This document shows positions 1 through 11,720 of a stretch of 64,000 nucleotides of DNA, one piece after another. The DNA is from Spironucleus salmonicida. Lineage: Eukaryota > Fornicata > Diplomonadida > Hexamitidae. Numbering within the stretch: the stretch's first letter is position 1; each line of letters opens with the position of its first letter. The DNA lies in NCBI GenBank assembly GCA_000497125.2, contig CM035320.1:1075197-1139196 (forward strand), in the 5' to 3' direction. Below the pieces are notes generated by a model, which saw nothing but the letters and a program-made list of their open reading frames with translations, did no database searches and was not told where the DNA came from. A program made the translations under genes and the position numbers.

Positions 1-632
1 AATACTTCTTTAAAGTGGATATCTTTAGTCTCTCTAGGTTTAGTATCTGGAATGAAGAATAAGGTTATAAATGCTAATGTAGGCCATATAAGAGAGGATG
101 CGAAAGTCATCCACCAACAATTATATGATGTTTCAAACATACGAATAAGATATAGAACTATTGTTGCCAGCAAAATACCTAAACAAACTTATACTTAGAA
201 CATAACTCCGAGTAGACCTCTTTGGTGTGTTTCTGCATGTTCACCAACAAGGACGACTATAGTATTTGCCATAACTTAAGATCCATAACCTGTTAAAATT
301 CGCATTACTAAAAGATAATATTCATTAACAGCAACACATCCTGCAGCATAAAATATAACGCAAATTGCAGATCCAACAAATGCAGTTTTCTTATATCCAA
401 TAACCTTAATCCAAATAGAAACTGTTAAAGAACCCAATAAGAATCCTACTACAAACCCGATCGAAAGAATGGATAAAAATTTCTAAATTAAGTCGTTATT
501 TGATTCAAATGTACCACCGTATACAGCTTGATAATATAGTGTCATAATATCAGTTGAGAAATTTCCAATAGTGAATCCTACTGTTTATCCAGCCCATGTT
601 TAAAGCATGAACAGTAACCCAAAAGCTACCAT
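1..632 (-). CDS. MFS sugar-type transporter, N-terminal half (runs off window)
   Basis: A membrane transporter of the major facilitator superfamily, most like the sugar porters, which move sugars or small solutes across a membrane. The frame starts at the ATG at 632-630 and stays open to base 1, giving 210 codons. TAA and TAG are read as Gln. Several hydrophobic membrane segments are visible, beginning within the first 20 residues. A segment with the order RILTGYGSQ...VLVGE, then EHAETHQRGLLG, matches the R-x3-G-x-G ... E ... RG-L signature between helices 4 and 6 of sugar porters. The loop PDTKPRE resembles the PESPR loop after helix 6. The C-terminal half lies outside the window, so intactness and substrate cannot be judged. 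Confidence 0.8.
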
Positions 633-1689
633 TATGTGAAAATAAATGTAAACTATTAAATGTGTATAGAATATTGTAAAACAGTATTCAAATTTTTAAT
701 TTCTAAATACTATACAATAAAAAGTATCACATAAATATACTGTGGAAGAGATAATCTTTAATAAGTTTGTGTTTTACATAAAGTTTAATTTAATATAATA
801 AACTTTATTATTATAAATTATATAATTGTAGTGTGATATATTTCTATATTTACTCATTATTTTGTACTAAATTCACATTATATTAAAAAAAACATATAAT
901 ATAAATTAAAGTTTATCAAACTGTTTATAATTGCCGTCATTAAGATACTGATACATTACTAGGCAAATAATTTAAATATTATCCGAACTATAAATAATGT
1001 ATAAAATATATATTATAGTTATTAAAATATATGTACCTTTATTTAAATCTACTTAGTATATTATTATTTATCTAGTGGAGTAATAAGTTAAATTTAGCTC
1101 AATAATAATTGTTATTTTATTACTAGCATAACAAAAAATCTGCTATAGTTTAAATATGTATTAACAGTATCTATAATTATAAGATGAAATTAAAGGGAAT
1201 CAACATGTTTACTGAGTACACTGAAATTTTACACCCTACAATTTTATACTAGAAATTTTATATACAAAAATATGGGATATTTAATTTAATACTAGTTAAC
1301 TGTGTAAAATTGTTGATTTCAGAACCATAGATATATTATTAAGACAAGTGTTACTTTATAAACTAGTCGTCTGTGACGTTAAATATATTGTAAAGAATAT
1401 CTGAAGTTCAGGATTATTGAATTTTTCTGAATTTATTTTGTATAAACGAGTTTATCTTAATAATTATAAGTCGTAAACTATAAATTATGATTTTTCGTAA
1501 ATAGATCTGCTTTAAAAGAATATTAAATATCAGACCTTACTAAAATTTAAGTAAAATTATTAACACTTCTATCTCCATAGTTTTAATTTTTTTCTTGCAT
1601 TTTTACCAATCAAAACAAATCGAAAATAGTATACATCACTTTATTATAAACTAATTTAGCAATTGAATGATCAAATTACTTATCGATAT
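633..1689. other. AT-rich intergenic stretch
   Basis: Very AT-rich DNA upstream of the transporter gene. No frame here has coding-like composition in the TAA/TAG = Gln code, and no RNA gene was seen. Confidence 0.5.
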
Positions 1690-3451
1690 TTAAGATACAG
1701 GGATAAGCTACCAACTACCATCACAGCTCCTATAGTACCAGCTTTCGTCTTCTGTTCCCTTATTCTCTCGGTAAAATCGTCTGAATCGCCTTTGTTCACT
1801 CATCTTGGAGTGTGACTCTTCTGAATATCTCACATAGTTGTTAGAGGTACTGTTCCGAGACCATAAATGTGCACACCGCATTTCACTTTAGATGCGTCGC
1901 ATATGGCTCAGTTTCAAGCGATAAAGCATCTGTATATGGAGGCAATCATTATGGTGTTATATACCTTAAATGCTTACTGTCCAGCTTTTTCCTCGCGGGC
2001 GCTCAATTTGGAAAGCACAGAGAGTAGCATGGCTTCTTGATGTTGTATAAATACCCCAGATTACAGGGGATTCAGTGTTATTGTAGTAAACTCGTGCACC
2101 CTGCATTGTTTCCTTCATCGGAATATGACCTCCAGACACTAGGAACCTAACCAATTTTGGAACTCAAGAAACCACAGATTCAGCGAAATCGGTGGCGAAG
2201 CCCCAACTAACACAGGCGCTGAAGCAAATTATAGTTTTCCGGATCATTTTCTATTAGACCAGCATTTTACATACTCTACGAGGTACCAACCCTCATATTC
2301 GCTACATTTCCCTAACTGCATTTTCTGTGTGGTAAGTATTTATTGCACTCATTTTCCGCTACTCTGCAAGACACACAATCAACCACGCCCTGAATTTACA
2401 TTCAAATGCTAGGCATTCTACAAGAGCTTTGAATCGCTGTCTTCACAGTAATTATCAGCTTTAATACTTTAACATTTTTGGTACATTAACAGAGATAGTA
2501 GTATTTTATCATATTCATAACATGCTGTGTAAATACTAGCAGATATACGATCTGCACACTAGTTTGTGCGCAATTTACTTCTGCTTGTTACTGTCTAACA
2601 GGAGTCTCACATGATGCTCCCCACTTATCGTTGGACTTGAAATCACAGACATACAAGTTGGTTTTGGTATTTACTGGATATTCATCCTCACATTTATTGT
2701 ATTACCCTTTATCACTACAAGGTTCACACTCGCCAACACAGCATTCACAAAAGGTGACAGTACCTAAAATCGTGTGTTTTATACACTTGGCGCATTCACC
2801 ACCGGCGCATTAATACTAAGCTGATATGTGAGTGTGATCTTCACAATACCAACCGCTATAGAAGGCTATATTTTCAGAGCAAGGCAAAAGCCTACCTGAA
2901 ACCTGCTGGTGCATTAACAGTAATACCTAATGTTGTATAGTAAAACCTCTGCTGAGCAGACACTGCCTTCTGCCATTCACACTTTGGGGATCTGGTAATT
3001 CCTACTGATTAAGTATTTTTTTTCATATTAGTAATTTTGCAACTAAACCTGCGAGATATCCATGATACTGGAGTATACCACGTGTGGGTATTTTTAGTTT
3101 TTGCGATGATACTAATTTGTGCGGAGCATCCCAATTGTTTAATACACCACTCTGTCTCAAAAGCACTTTCTTTCTATTCTGTCGGCACCCAGTTTCTTCG
3201 TTTTATTTTAGGTGAAACTGGGTAGGATGCTCGCAAGAGTTTTCTGTTTCGTATGCCTGGCTAAATCGACGCCAACACTGGGTCCGGAAACTGCATTCAG
3301 GCTGGTGCATCACGTTAGGAGCCTTTAGAGACTGATAGATGCATCCTTTACAAATCGCGTTAGGGATTCTGAGCAAAGCGGCTATGAACTTCGCGGACGT
3401 TAAGGCATCAGATAGATCTCGGAGATGACATGAGCAGAAAGAAAGTAACAT
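1690..3451 (-). pseudogene. Decayed cysteine-rich (CRP) gene at outer edge of left arm
   Basis: Remnant of a cysteine-rich surface-type protein gene, mirrored at 44864-46625. Around 2560-2870 the minus strand reads many CxxC-type Cys pairs (for example CAGGECAKC and CECCVGECEPC) with TAA/TAG as Gln. Near 1690-1800 it ends in a short hydrophobic tail (AGTIGAVMVVGS, then LYLKYR), like the membrane anchor of CRMPs. The pieces lie in different frames separated by TGA codons, so no full-length product is possible. The repeat arm begins at 1774, inside this tail, so the last part is unique to this side. The stretch 2900-3451 is weaker: an open frame with a few Cys and no clear identity. The family call rests on the Cys spacing; gene boundaries are approximate. 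Confidence 0.55.
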
Positions 3452-5101
3452 CTAGTATGGATCAGTAGGAGGACAAATCACCCATAGCAAATCATTCTTA
3501 ATACCAAACATAATTAAATCGAATTTCATGTATTAGCTGATGGGTATTTATCAGAATATTAGCTAATATAAGAGCAGGAGACTCAAGTTGGCAGATTATA
3601 ATTATTTTCTTTAAACATATATTATATCGTCCACTACGTTGATCTATATGTATTTGCCTTTTCTTTATCGAGATACTAACTCTTATTTATTTACATATAT
3701 TTGCTTCTAATATCATATTACAAAAATAAACCATATCAGCATACAAATATACAAAATAACAATTTTTCTGCATCGCATTGATTATCAAATTAACTTTGAC
3801 TTATTAAAATATAATAAGTGGAATGGGATTTGAAATAAAATTAATGGACACAACTTCCACAATCTACTCAAACCACCAACTCTATATTTTATCACTACTC
3901 ATATCTTATTTAACATTTATACTATAAGCAGGAGAAAACACAATACAGTCCCTGGTTATTCTAATAAACTAAACAAAACACAAGAAACTGTGTAAAACTA
4001 TATCTTAAATATGTAATTAAATCGAAAAAATTATATCTTCAGAATTTGCTTGAAACCTATAAAGTTGAATAGATACATTTTATTCTTAGCGAAAAAATTC
4101 CCAGTATGCAAACTTATGGTGGTCATCTAAATTAAAATTTATCCCATACATTATAAAATGGAGAGGAAATAATTGTGGTCTGCTGTTTAGACAAGGATTT
4201 CTTAGTTGCTAATCTTGAAATTTAAATTTAAGATCATTTATGGAAAGGCATGAATTGACATAGGCTTGTGTGATAATAAATTATAGAAAATTAAATTATA
4301 AGATTTAGACTACCTTAGGTTGTTTATGTACATTTTCTGAAGTTATAGTCGCAGTGTTGAGTTAATGCATTTCGGATTTTGGTACTTTATTTTACATTAA
4401 TATGTAATAACTATATGATATATAATGCGAAAGAATGAGTGCCTCGATAATGTATATTATGATTGTAGGGATATTCTGTTGTTGTATGGCATAAATGTAG
4501 AATTTGAAGTATGAGTATATACTTAATTCCAGCTTTATGGTAATATTTAAGCAGAGTTCAGTATCAGTGATATTTTGATATACTAGCTCACCTGAGAAGT
4601 AAACACTTTACATTTACTAAAAATTTATAATCGCCAAGCGTGCAGGCAAGAGTACTGCTGGAAATTATGAGCGTATTTTCATGAAATTTGTAGTTTTCGA
4701 TGGTTCAGGATATTGATCTGATAGCTGATTGAAAGTCTTATGATACAAGGAAGCTAGCAGTTAAATTATTATAAGTTCCTAGAACTGGTAACTGAAAGCT
4801 AAATTTGGTATTGCTGACGTAGTTCGAAGAGTATACCATTGTTGAGTAAAAGAGAACAGGGTAGTGCGTCTGTGAATGACACGGCAGGATTGGTAGTATT
4901 TTATACTATAATTCAGTTTGTATTGGAGGCTATTTAGCACGCTAATCTGCTCAACAGGACCACCCCCGAGTACTTTGTCTGTAGGTATTATTTCATAATA
5001 AATATAGTATTATATACAATACTACCAGTTTATATGCTATATAGCTGAAATTGCAATTCATTGTACTTTACCATATTTAAGGGCATGGGGTTTCACTCTA
5101 A
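3452..5101. other. Arm segment without a supported gene
   Basis: Mostly AT-rich, becoming more gene-like after about 4600. From 4878 the frame of the large downstream gene is already open, but it has no ATG before 5102. Short coding-like pieces before that are cut by TGA codons. They could be leader sequence or part of an older, longer 5' end. Confidence 0.35.
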
Positions 5102-8100
5102 ATGTAAAAACTGTTATCTATAGATTTCATAGTACACTAATATACCATTTTTAATGGAAAAATAAAGGTGGATGGTAAGAAATAAAAGATACTCACATTT
5201 ACCATAGAAGGCAGCGAGATCAGATAGTCTAGGTAGTTGGATGTAAGTTCCATGTACCTATTCAAAACCACTATTACTACCACGGAGCAGCTATGCGCGG
5301 TCTAGGTCGTTCTACTCTACAAGAAGCTGGGGAAAATTGCTTAGAATGTGCGATTTTAGATATCATAGTTTGAAGATATAATTAAATTCCGATATTCAAA
5401 TTTTTGGGACAATATCGGCCTTGTCGCAGCCCAAATGGGCCTAGATGTACTATCTGTATAATCGGCCTGTGAATCTTATTGTACTTAATTTGCCAAGAGC
5501 ATTGAAAATCATGATTTGTAATACTTTTCGCTTTACAATAGCTTTGACACAAAAAAAATTCTCTAGCCTAAAAATATATCGTATTTTAGCTTCCATGAGA
5601 ACCAAGTTCTGTTGTAACTAGCAGCAATAAAGTATTAAAAGGAAGGAAACTATCCTCTAATTCTGCCATTAATTCTTGGTTACTCGGCATTCAGGTTGTA
5701 TGAGACTTAATTTAACACGAAATATAAAGAAAATGATTAGTAGATGGAAAATTTAAAACTACTTAAAGATACATTTGAGGAATCGAATAAGATTTACTCT
5801 GACGCGCAATTACTAAAAAACGGAACTATAGAACTCAATACGTTTCCAATTATCAACCTGTTCGAGCTTCCTATCCACTTTAATGAGACTAGCATTTGCT
5901 TATTAATGTTCTAGCAGCTCTGCCACGTATCCTACCTGTTCAAGGCAGAGTATTTCGCAATATTCTCCTTGATTGAAAATAAATTAGGCGATACTATTAC
6001 TAATGCTGTTATAAGCCAGAGTTCCAGATCTGGCAAAAGTGTCGCCTTGTACACGCAGTACTTTTTCCACCTGCTGATAGGAAATATTCCAATATTGTTT
6101 AATAAGGAAGGATCTGAGGATCAGCCACTGTACTAATATAAATCTGGGTCATTCCACTCGTAGCTGGAGAGATAATACTAGAATACACTCGAACTGCAAG
6201 ATTTCGAAAACTTAAGAGAAACCGTATTATATGATGTCTGCATCTTCCATGCCTTTCAACTGGAAAGTTTGAATCATCTAGAGTTTCTTTATCGCAAGAT
6301 GCATATTTTTATTGAAAATTTATAAAGTAGCACCAGAACAATTAATGGGGTTGGTGGACTCGATCTCATAAAGAATTTGAGATTTGATAGCTCGATAAAA
6401 CAACAGTTCAATTTGTTAAAATAGTATTCATTTTTTATCTATGAGGGTGATGTTGACACCAGCGGTATAATGGATGCGTAAGTGTTGTAATATAGTTTAA
6501 AACGTATGAATAATTAACGGCCTATGATGCTAGTTGACGAGTGCCTAGACTCATAAAAGTAAAATTACCAAAAATGTATAGCACTTTGCGAGGTTATTTT
6601 TGGAGAATCCCTATAGAGGTTTGTGCCACTGGGCAGATAGCAGTACGGAACTGTACTCAATATTCTAAAAAATGAGCAATTTGAATCGTTTTCCAATGAG
6701 TATATAGCTAGATACAATACTAAACATATTTTCGCCTGCCGTGTTCTTTCGCAGCTTCTGCACCCTGACTTGCTCTCAGTACTAAAAATGGAGCTAGACG
6801 AAATCAGTGCCTCAGAATAGCATCGGAGCTTGAACCTAGATTGCTACCATAAACTACAAATTATTATGACAAATATATTATCTTTAAGAAATAATAAATA
6901 AGTTGCAGAACCAGAAATAAACAAGCAGATATGTGAGAACTGGCATCTATTAACAATATATTTCAGCCTTCTCGAAGCAATACTGACTGATGTGGAGTAT
7001 ATTATTATGGCAACAGAGTATCTGCGGCTCTAGACTGAGGAATACGACATCCTGGATGAGCTTATAGTCTACTCACCGCAAATACTGAATGTTAGAAGCA
7101 GGAAAAAGTTTAAAAACAAATTTTTCTTAGGGTTACCGAAAAATTGCTTAAGCTAACAAAAATACAAAGAAGAGTTCGATTTGTACTTTTTTAGGTTCAT
7201 AGTTTCTTTGTTCGACCCGAGGGCGGTGGAGACTCTCTTCTGGAAGACGTTTTAGTTTATTAGTTTTGAACACATATATATAGAATAAAAGTCGGAGCTT
7301 AGGAGAGATTCTAAATATTGGTATTAAGTTGTTGCAAAATTTTGGATATATTCCGTAAATGACTAATTTGCATCTTATTTTAATTTCAAAACTCTCCCCA
7401 TCCGGTTTGAAGATTAACTACAGTCAATAATTACTAAAAGTAGCAGACAGTTGGAAAATCTAATTCACACTACGCATGCTAAAGTGCATGAGAGCTATCA
7501 CGCCTGTACATTTTCAGTTATAATAGTAGGGCCAGATATAGATATAATAAATGAGTCATCAATTGACAAGTTTAGTTATGAAACTTGTGAACGAGACTAT
7601 TCTTATCATTATGCTGCTAGCATTATTGGTTACGTCTAGCCGCACCCATCTCTGGTGCACAGTGCCCAATACGACAAGCGCAGCATGTTGGCCAACCAGG
7701 ATGATATGGGTGGAATACTGGATGGCATCCCCAAAACACTAAAAAGTTATTTAGACAGCTCTTCTAGTCTAGTCGAATTATTAAATTCTATGTTAGGCGA
7801 GAGTTCTGCTAGAATGCAGCTAATATGCCCTTTCATCTGCCATTAACTATGGTATGTGGATACAAAGTATTAACCTCAAGCTTGTAATTTTAACGCGGTT
7901 GAGAAGCATACGATTTAGGTCAACGGCAATAAAAGTATAGTCTACTAGTTCAGCAGTCTTACCAAAATAGTAAATTATATTGATATTAGTACAATCTGCA
8001 ATCGGGACAGTGGATTTAAAATTAACAGCTAAAGCTAAAATATTAATTTGCAAGAAAATGATCGTCGTTACAACTTGAGATGCATTGCTTCAGCTACCCT

Positions 8101-10204
8101 GAACTAAGAGGTGGTTGCAGTTCTGAGTTATTCTCTGATGTGTTAATTTATCCAAACGTATTCCATGGTTCAGCTTACAGCGATGGATGCATAACGAGAG
8201 TTCTGCAGCTTGTCCAGGTTATTCAAGCGGAGCATCCTAATAAATCATCTCAATATCATCTTGTTCATGATGATCATGACACAACAACCAGAGATGGCGA
8301 TTAAGAATACCTAACTGGTTATCCAGCAAGGGGAGAGCGGGGACATAGGATACTAGTACTTATATAAAGGCAGTATTATTACTAAGAATAGCGTGGAACT
8401 GATGAGATCCATACATCTCATACCAGGAAAACACGAGGTTATGGTCTTGGCTCCCACCTTCGACTTTGCGTTCCACGATTAGAATAATTGGAGGAAAAGA
8501 TTTACCCAGGCGGAGATATGGAACCAGGTGCTGAAAGATTCAATTGAATCTGCTGCGGAAGCTTTCGATATCCTGAAGGGGTAGAAAATCGTCACTGAAA
8601 GATTGATCATCGCAATCTGCTTCAATAAGAGCATGAGCCTATCACCGATATTAGAAGCATCGGAAATGCCATTCGACTTCATGCTCACCTTCCACGGCTA
8701 CAGTGGCCTGCGACTAGAGAATCTGCACGGCTATCAGATTTTGCCGGTATAGTGTGGCCACCACATCAAGGAAGTGATAGAGAAGATGGCAGCTCCGTTT
8801 GGACTAAGGAATGTGGTCCAGATAGGCCAGGATTAACATGAGGCATTGCCGCTAGTTAGGATGGAAAACTTAGCGGATACGATAGTTACGCAGCAGCAGA
8901 CGGAGGAGAGGGACGCCTACACGGAAGAGCAGAAAAATATTGGCGATAATTAAATAACTTCATATATTTATTAAATATAGAACTTATGTGACGACTTTCA
9001 GCGAAATATAAAAGCACTGCAGAGAGATCACAGATTATTCAAAGTCATAAGGCACGACCGTTAGCACTATATCTAGTTTATAACAAAAGCAAATGATAAA
9101 GACACAGTAATAGCGGATTTACGAAACATTAAGATTACGCTGATTCCTGACCAAGTCCCACTCTACGACTTTGCGGCACTATGTAATTCACCCAGCTGCA
9201 AAACTCAATTAAATTTTAAATATTCACGAGAGAATAAACATTTGGACGAAGTAATCCTGGACCTTGTACTAGTTCCGAAGTTTTCTCAGCTGAATGCCAA
9301 GCTGTGTGAATTGGAACATATGGTTAAATTTATAGAGTTACATGATACTAAGATTTTGATTATATTCCTTTAAAATATAAAATTATTATAACTGCTTCAC
9401 ATTCTCGAATTGTAGCTAGTATCGGTGTATAACAAAGTTTACGATTCCGCATTAACTGTTATTGTCCAGTAGACGGAAAATATAGATTCAATGATAATAA
9501 TAGAATTTAATGAAAATAAAACTTATTTCTATACTTATCGGAAAAGGCTATATGAGTCCAACTAAATAAATATGAGATTGCTCCAGATTGATATCGCGTA
9601 TTAGGCTGAGTTATCAGATAAGAAGATATATCCACCAATTACTGAGGATTCTAAAAAGCTCAACCTTAGTGTGCTGTACCTTAATCAGAAGATACAAATT
9701 TTGACTAGTTACAAGAGTTTGGTTTCAGAAATTTAAAACTATTAGAGTGTCATCTACAAAATTGAGAATGGCGTTATTCATCTGACGAATGAGAATGAGT
9801 ACATAGGATACATTGTTGATGCTAATAGGAAAATATTAACATTCATGGAGGAATATGAAATAGAATATGGTTACCTAATAATAAATCTCATCAAATGTGG
9901 TAAAGTTACTCTTGATAACAAGTTTTTGTTTGGATAATCGTTTGAGGTGTAATTTAGTATTATTCGTGGATTGTTTTAAAAAATAAATGACAGCTCAAAT
10001 GAATCATATTAGTGCTAGGTGGAGGTGCACGGTTAACTATTCACTGATGAATAGAGAAGTTATATTAAAGGCAAGTAGCTTGCGATAAGATAATATCCTT
10101 TAGGGGTAACTATAAATAATCTGTTTAGTCAAACCAAAGTGGTAGCGACAGGCATTAGACATGAAGAAAATAGAGATATACTGCAATTGGTAGCCATTGA
10201 GTGA
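5102..10204 (+). CDS. Very large unrecognised protein (1700 aa), intact left-arm copy
   Basis: A single frame runs from ATG 5102 to TGA 10202-10204, exactly 1701 codons, using TAA/TAG as Gln throughout. I do not recognise the family. The protein looks soluble, with no signal peptide or convincing membrane helix. Around residues 306-313 the segment QSSRSGKS resembles a P-loop but has Gln where the first Gly of GxxxxGK[ST] should be. Around residues 474-481, PMMLVDEC has the hydrophobic-stretch-then-DE form of a Walker B strand. Together they suggest, weakly, a degenerate NTPase core. Residues around 1100-1280 are richer in GC codons and look better conserved than the AT-rich C-terminal third. 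The frame is open upstream to 4878 without another ATG, so 5102 is the first possible start. Its mirror at 38112-43213 is frameshifted. Confidence 0.75.
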
Positions 10205-10695
10205 TCTACCATTATTTTGTAATTTTCGCATCGAATAGGTATCAGTAGTCATATTTCACAAACTTATGAATTATTCATTCTTTCAAAAATCGGAAGAGAA
10301 TGTTTATGTATTTGACGTGTATTAGCAATATATCATTATTGTTTATATTCTAAAATACCCACTACAGGTTGCTACTCCCAAATAATCTGCAGTTAAGTAG
10401 CAACTAGTTATTAACATATTTAATGGAATATAAGTTACTTACGAACACGAAATCGCACTGCGCGACCAGTCCAGCAAATTTGCAGTTTTGTTGACTCCAG
10501 AGAAGCAATTTCTAAATCCTGCTTCCAACACATAAATTGAGCGCATTATTTCTTCTGGCACTCCGCTTCTCTGCCTTTATTAAACTCAACTAGTATAAAA
10601 TAACTTACTTAAAGCGAGGAAAAATATACTTTTGATAATTTTGCAGCTCTAATATTTTACAGCAAGCATCACTTTCTAGGCTCACGTAAACTTGA

Positions 10696-11720
10696 ATACT
10701 AAATGCATTTTTATACTTCGGCAAATGCTGGTGCAGCAAACGTGTCTATAAGGCATTCGGAAAAACGGTAGCGAGCCTTTATAAATGGTAGGACTTAGGG
10801 GAAATCACAAAATCAACTGAAATATGGAAAGTGAGGATTTTATAGTGGTATAGTAAAACGTATGCTAGGAAGAGTTTCTATGGGGAGTTTCAGAAATCTG
10901 GAACTGAGAAGCATTCTGTCAAATGGCGTGATTCAATTATGTGTTGTAAATGTTTTCCGAGAGCTAGAACAGTGAGGCATATTCTACCATATACTGCATT
11001 AGAGATTGTGCAATTTATTACGGAAAAGAAACATTACACTGTGGACTACTCAGATAATAGAGTTGGTAATTCATTTGTATGAGTATACAAATTATTGGTA
11101 ATTCTGCTATGTTGTATTTAAATAATATAGAACTTAGGGAATTGGGTAGAGTTTGAATTATGCATTATCTAAAATAATGGAATTTGAAAGCTGCTAATTT
11201 CTATATTCACTAATTTAATTTGTCAACGGGTTAAAGATTAACTTCTAGATGCACTAGATCCTGTATTTGTCGGATTTAATGAAAATTCAAAATTTTAAAA
11301 AGCTGCCTAGATGCCTTTTATTCAGAAATATCTGTCTTTACTTAAGACATTCGTCAGACACTATCGATAAGGCAATTGTTTTGCAGCCAATGCTGGAATT
11401 CTTAAGTGGTGAGGAGAACATTAAATTTTAAACTAGTTTATATTAATAGTAGACTCTTTATAATTAATCACCGATGAAAGACTTGATTGGGTTAATAATT
11501 TAATGATTGAAAAATATAAGCCGTAGAGGACCTTGTTATTCGTAAATTAAGAGATATACGATGGATATGTTTTGGTAGGATTATTCATAAGATAGATAGA
11601 AACTAATATAAAAACAGCTGAGAATATCCGAAATTGCGTTGGAAAAATAAAAAGACACTGTTATATAAAAGCAAAGGCTAATATACAAGCTATATATCAA
11701 AAAATATTATTTTAAGATAA
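10696..11720 (+). pseudogene. Unrecognised gene remnant downstream of the large gene
   Basis: Two coding-like stretches lie on the same strand as the 1700-aa gene, about 0.5 kb downstream. The first is open from 10696 to the TGA at 11080-11082 (128 codons). It has no ATG near its start and reads as a basic, Trp/Tyr-rich protein (for example SLYKWQDLGEITKSTEIW) with one CCKC cluster. The second, about 11290-11720, needs a change of frame near 11430. No family was recognised. The mirror copy at 36596-37620 shares the frame breaks with small differences, so the decay predates, or was copied between, the arms. Limits are approximate. Confidence 0.35.

Noticed and set aside
5102-10204. Large arm ORF as a reverse transcriptase, transposase or DNA polymerase of a mobile element
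   Set aside because: No YxDD box, DDE triad pattern, integrase zinc finger or polymerase B motif could be found, and there are no terminal repeats or target duplications around it.
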